Source of the DNA: Candidatus Poribacteria bacterium
GTDB lineage: Bacteria; Poribacteria; WGA-4E; WGA-3G
Assembly: GCA_009845505.1 (NCBI GenBank)
Contig: VXZL01000349.1
Span: 1 to 8,200 of the forward strand
Length of the DNA stretch: 8,200 bases
Reading direction: 5' to 3'
This document shows, piece after piece, positions 5,975 to 8,200 of this stretch. Position 1 is the stretch's first letter. The number at the start of each line of letters is the position of its first letter. The translations under genes were made by a program, and so were the position numbers. The notes under the pieces are model-generated. The model was not told the DNA's origin. It worked only from the letters and a program-made list of their open reading frames with translations, and made no database searches.

Positions 5975-6985
5975 TTATACGTCATCCATGAACGACGCGA
6001 TGTCAATACATTTTCCATTGTGACGGGAAGACTCCCAACCGGCTAAAATCGGGGCTAAAGAGAAAAGCCCATCGTGATAATCACTTAACAAAAGACTTGC
6101 ATCTTCAGACTGGACGGCGCGGATAAAGGTTTTGTCCTGTTCCAGCCACGGGTCGAACTCATCGGCTTCATAGTGTACTTCACGATTTACGAGGATCCTG
6201 TCGTATCCGTGAATTTCGAGACATCCGCCTTCATAAAAGAGGGTGAATCGCGGTTCATCTCTTGGACCCGGTCCCGCTGAGACAAAGCTCAATGTCATCG
6301 TAGCACCGTTCTCAAGGCAGTAGTTGAAACTGCTGGACAGTGCGTTGGCGTAAGTGGGACGGTCACAATAAAATGCTTGAGATTTGACGACGTTCAATCC
6401 AGTCATAAAACGGGTGTAATCGGTAGCATGAACACCCCAATCCAAGGCACGTCCGCCGGATTTGTCCATCTCTTCCCACCATGTTTTCGGTCCGTCCTCT
6501 GTTGAAGGGGGTAAACCTCCAAAACTCTGAAATCGGACGTGTACAATCTGCTTGTCAGTCAAATATCGGCGGGCTTCTTGAAAGATTGGACGGTACCGTT
6601 CACGGAATCCGACGGTGCTGATGACCCCTGCTTGCTGAATGGCATCGTTAATTCGGTGAGCGACCTCCATGGTAATTGCTTGTGGCTTTTCACTGAAAAT
6701 ATGGATACCTTTTTCTGCAGCGGTTACTTCGACGTCTGTGCGCACATACGCCGGTACGATAGAGTATAGCACGTCAATCGCTTCGGTGTCAAGCATTTCG
6801 TGTGCGTCTTGGTAGACACTCGGAATCTTGAAGTGCGTTGCTGTTTTCTGTGCCGTTTGAAGGTTGCTATCGCATGCAGCGACGATATCCACGGCATTCG
6901 TTTGCAATAGGTTTGGGATTCGAGTCCGGTTCGCGAAGTTACCACATCCGTAGAAGGCGACGCGAACGCGCGGTGGTGTTGGCAC
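5975..6985 (-). CDS. Gfo/Idh/MocA-family NAD(P)-dependent oxidoreductase
   Basis: The 336-residue protein has the two-domain pattern of this family. The N-terminal Rossmann fold begins with VAFYGCGNFANR (9-20, GxGxxA-type nucleotide loop), with an acidic residue after strand 2 (ACDS, 37-40) and the family signature SEKPQA (98-103, catalytic-region Lys100). The C-terminal alpha/beta domain has GGRALDWGVHATDY (177-190), whose Asp182 and His186 match the active-site pair of sugar and inositol dehydrogenases. Members oxidise or reduce sugars, inositols or related polyols with NAD(P); the substrate here is unknown. It seems cytoplasmic: no twin-arginine or other signal is visible. The start is GTG at 6985, with GGAG 10 nt upstream and the fold beginning at once. 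It follows the MBL-fold gene after 33 nt and is probably co-transcribed with it, which suggests a shared carbohydrate catabolic task. Confidence 0.92.
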   Translation of the reverse strand: MPTPPRVRVAFYGCGNFANRTRIPNLLQTNAVDIVAACDSNLQTAQKTATHFKIPSVYQDAHEMLDTEAIDVLYSIVPAYVRTDVEVTAAEKGIHIFSEKPQAITMEVAHRINDAIQQAGVISTVGFRERYRPIFQEARRYLTDKQIVHVRFQSFGGLPPSTEDGPKTWWEEMDKSGGRALDWGVHATDYTRFMTGLNVVKSQAFYCDRPTYANALSSSFNYCLENGATMTLSFVSAGPGPRDEPRFTLFYEGGCLEIHGYDRILVNREVHYEADEFDPWLEQDKTFIRAVQSEDASLLLSDYHDGLFSLAPILAGWESSRHNGKCIDIASFMDDV

Positions 6986-7018
6986 GGTAAATGTTCTCCA
7001 AATGCTGAGTCGTAGTTT

Positions 7019-7912
7019 TTAAGTCTCCCGCCACAGTGGAACGGTCCATGTGTTGAACCACTCCCACTTCCAGATAACCCGCTTCTCTGGCATTTCTACT
7101 TCATATTCTACACCTGCGGTGAACGGGAGAAGATGTGTTCTGTCCCCAACTATTTCACGGATTGCTTCAATGAACGCCATTTCATCAGTGACGTTTGGGG
7201 GCCAATGTCCGGTAGGTATCGGATCGGATTTCCGATCGGTTCGGTAATGCGTGGGTATCATGAAACGGGGTTGGGTGAGTTCAAGGAGTTCTATAAGTCG
7301 AGGCGCGAGTCCCTCGCCGAGACCGAGTTTCATGTGGATTAAGAAATCTACCTTGCCTTGAAGATTCGCCAGTGCAGGGTAAGGTTCGTGCAAGTCGCCG
7401 GTGTGTAGGATAGAGACGTTCTTTGCTGTGTGTGTTATGAGATAGCCGTTTGTGGGGATGTCTGGAGTTTGGTTTTCGCCGCTTTCGACCGTTTCGACGC
7501 GAATATCCCCAAGACTGAATGTGTCTGAACCTTGAAATGCGCGCGATGTTCCCTGCTTTTCGTTGAGATGTTTCGGATAGAGGACCTCGACCTTATCGGC
7601 GGGAATATGCTTGGTAATCGGTAGGTCTCGCGCAAATGCGGCATCGCCGTATTTTTCAGCGATCGGTTCTGCGGGTGTGATGCAGCCGGAATTGACGAAT
7701 AGTTTTTTGAAACGATCACCACGGCACAACTTCCGTAAGGTTTCGGGATGACAGTGGTCGAAATGTTCGTGGGAGATAAAGATGTAATCGTATATCGGCT
7801 CAGCGTTTGCCAAGTTTTCGTTGAATAGATATGGATCAAAAGCGATGTTTATGTCTCCGAAGCGGACATCAAACGCCCCACATCCCCACCATCTGAGAAA
7901 TATATTGTCCAT
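7019..7912 (-). CDS. MBL-fold metallohydrolase (UlaG-like)
   Basis: The 297-residue protein opens with LRWWGCGAFDVRFGDINIAFDPYL, a UlaG-like beta-lactamase-fold start, then the metal motif SHEHFDH (47-53: His48, His50, Asp52, His53). Further ligands are Asp173 (LHTGDLHEP) and His222 (PTHYRTD). The His usually found between these, before a GYxI segment, is not evident: the region reads VESGENQTPDIPTNGYLI (142-159) with no His. It may use Glu or bind a single metal. UlaG-like proteins include lactonases and other hydrolases of sugar derivatives; the substrate is not readable. No signal peptide is seen. The ATG at 7912 has GAAAGG (7922-7927) 9 nt upstream. The Gfo/Idh/MocA gene follows after 33 nt, and a PIN-domain gene ends 28 nt upstream on the same strand. 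Confidence 0.88.
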   Translation of the reverse strand: MDNIFLRWWGCGAFDVRFGDINIAFDPYLFNENLANAEPIYDYIFISHEHFDHCHPETLRKLCRGDRFKKLFVNSGCITPAEPIAEKYGDAAFARDLPITKHIPADKVEVLYPKHLNEKQGTSRAFQGSDTFSLGDIRVETVESGENQTPDIPTNGYLITHTAKNVSILHTGDLHEPYPALANLQGKVDFLIHMKLGLGEGLAPRLIELLELTQPRFMIPTHYRTDRKSDPIPTGHWPPNVTDEMAFIEAIREIVGDRTHLLPFTAGVEYEVEMPEKRVIWKWEWFNTWTVPLWRET

Positions 7913-7940
7913 GGCGAAAAGCCTTTCTGTTTTTAACGAT

Positions 7941-8200
7941 TCAGTAGGGTTGATTAACTTTTAGTTGTGGTATCATGCGGAAGTGCCGTATGTTTCTTGT
8001 ATAGAGCGTCAAATCATGTTCCAAAGCCGTTGCTGCAATAAGCGCGTCTGGCAAAACGAGGCCGTGACCGAGATAAAACGATTCCATCAGTTGAAAGGCA
8101 ACTTGTGAAATAGTGGTAGTAATCGGTAAAAATGTGCATTTTTGAAAGAATTTTTGTAGTTCCATCATTTCAGTCATAGCATCAATAAGGATATTAGAAT
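7941..8200 (-). CDS. PIN-domain protein (VapC-like ribonuclease toxin), C-terminal part, 5' end outside window
   Basis: The frame is open from the right edge to TGA at 7941-7943. The C-terminal pattern LPDALIAATALEHDLTLYTRNIRHFRMIPQLKV is typical of VapC-like PIN proteins. The Asp in LPDALIAA is one of the acidic metal ligands, and TRNxxHF is the usual conserved block. VapC toxins cut RNA and are held in check by a VapB antitoxin encoded just upstream. Both the N-terminal half, with the first acidic residues, and any antitoxin gene would lie beyond the window. An ATG at 8177 is in frame but falls in the middle of the domain, with the frame continuing upstream, so it is not taken as the start. 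It could be an intact toxin gene or a fragment. Confidence 0.82.
   Translation of the reverse strand, partial: SNILIDAMTEMMELQKFFQKCTFLPITTTISQVAFQLMESFYLGHGLVLPDALIAATALEHDLTLYTRNIRHFRMIPQLKVNQPY

Overview
The window is bacterial: short intergenic gaps, Shine-Dalgarno-type sites, purH and a serine acetyltransferase. Every complete chromosomal gene is on the minus strand; the only plus-strand gene is an insertion-sequence gene at the left edge. GC content looks intermediate by eye. The gene mix (purine synthesis, a PIN toxin-like protein, an MBL-fold hydrolase beside a Gfo/Idh/MocA oxidoreductase, an IS605-type element, and CAGCC/GGCTG-rich intergenic inverted repeats) reminds me of candidate phylum Poribacteria or a similar environmental lineage. 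This is an impression, not a demonstrated assignment.

Left part (1-about 719, plus strand): the 3' part of an IS200/IS605-type element. It holds the C-terminal half of a TnpB RNA-guided nuclease, then a right end with a perfect hairpin (689-710). The last 30 or so codons of tnpB and the right end fold on paper into a chain of stems, including a convincing H-type pseudoknot (617-660). This is the expected layout of an omega-RNA (reRNA), with the guide being the flanking DNA just past about 719. The nuclease lacks the usual RuvC-II glutamate (Gly instead) and has a glutamate just before the zinc ribbon that may replace it.

Middle (808-5497, minus strand, transcribed right to left): a class V aminotransferase of the serine-pyruvate/alanine-glyoxylate type, a serine O-acetyltransferase starting 3 nt after it, purH (final two steps of IMP synthesis), and an HD-domain phosphohydrolase. 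The first two are almost certainly co-transcribed and suggest serine supply leading to O-acetylserine and cysteine. purH is separated by a 72-nt gap that seems to hold a decayed repeat, so it may have its own promoter. The HD gene follows purH after 64 nt.

Right part (5640-8200, minus strand): the C-terminal half of a VapC-like PIN protein entering from the right edge, an MBL-fold metallohydrolase and a Gfo/Idh/MocA oxidoreductase, with 28- and 33-nt gaps. These are followed by an intergenic inverted-repeat element (5881-5967) and a 71-codon gene of unknown function with a strong ribosome binding site. No intergenic stretch exceeds 300 bases. I see no tRNA, rRNA or CRISPR array. The most distinctive system here is the TnpB/omega-RNA module with its altered catalytic site.
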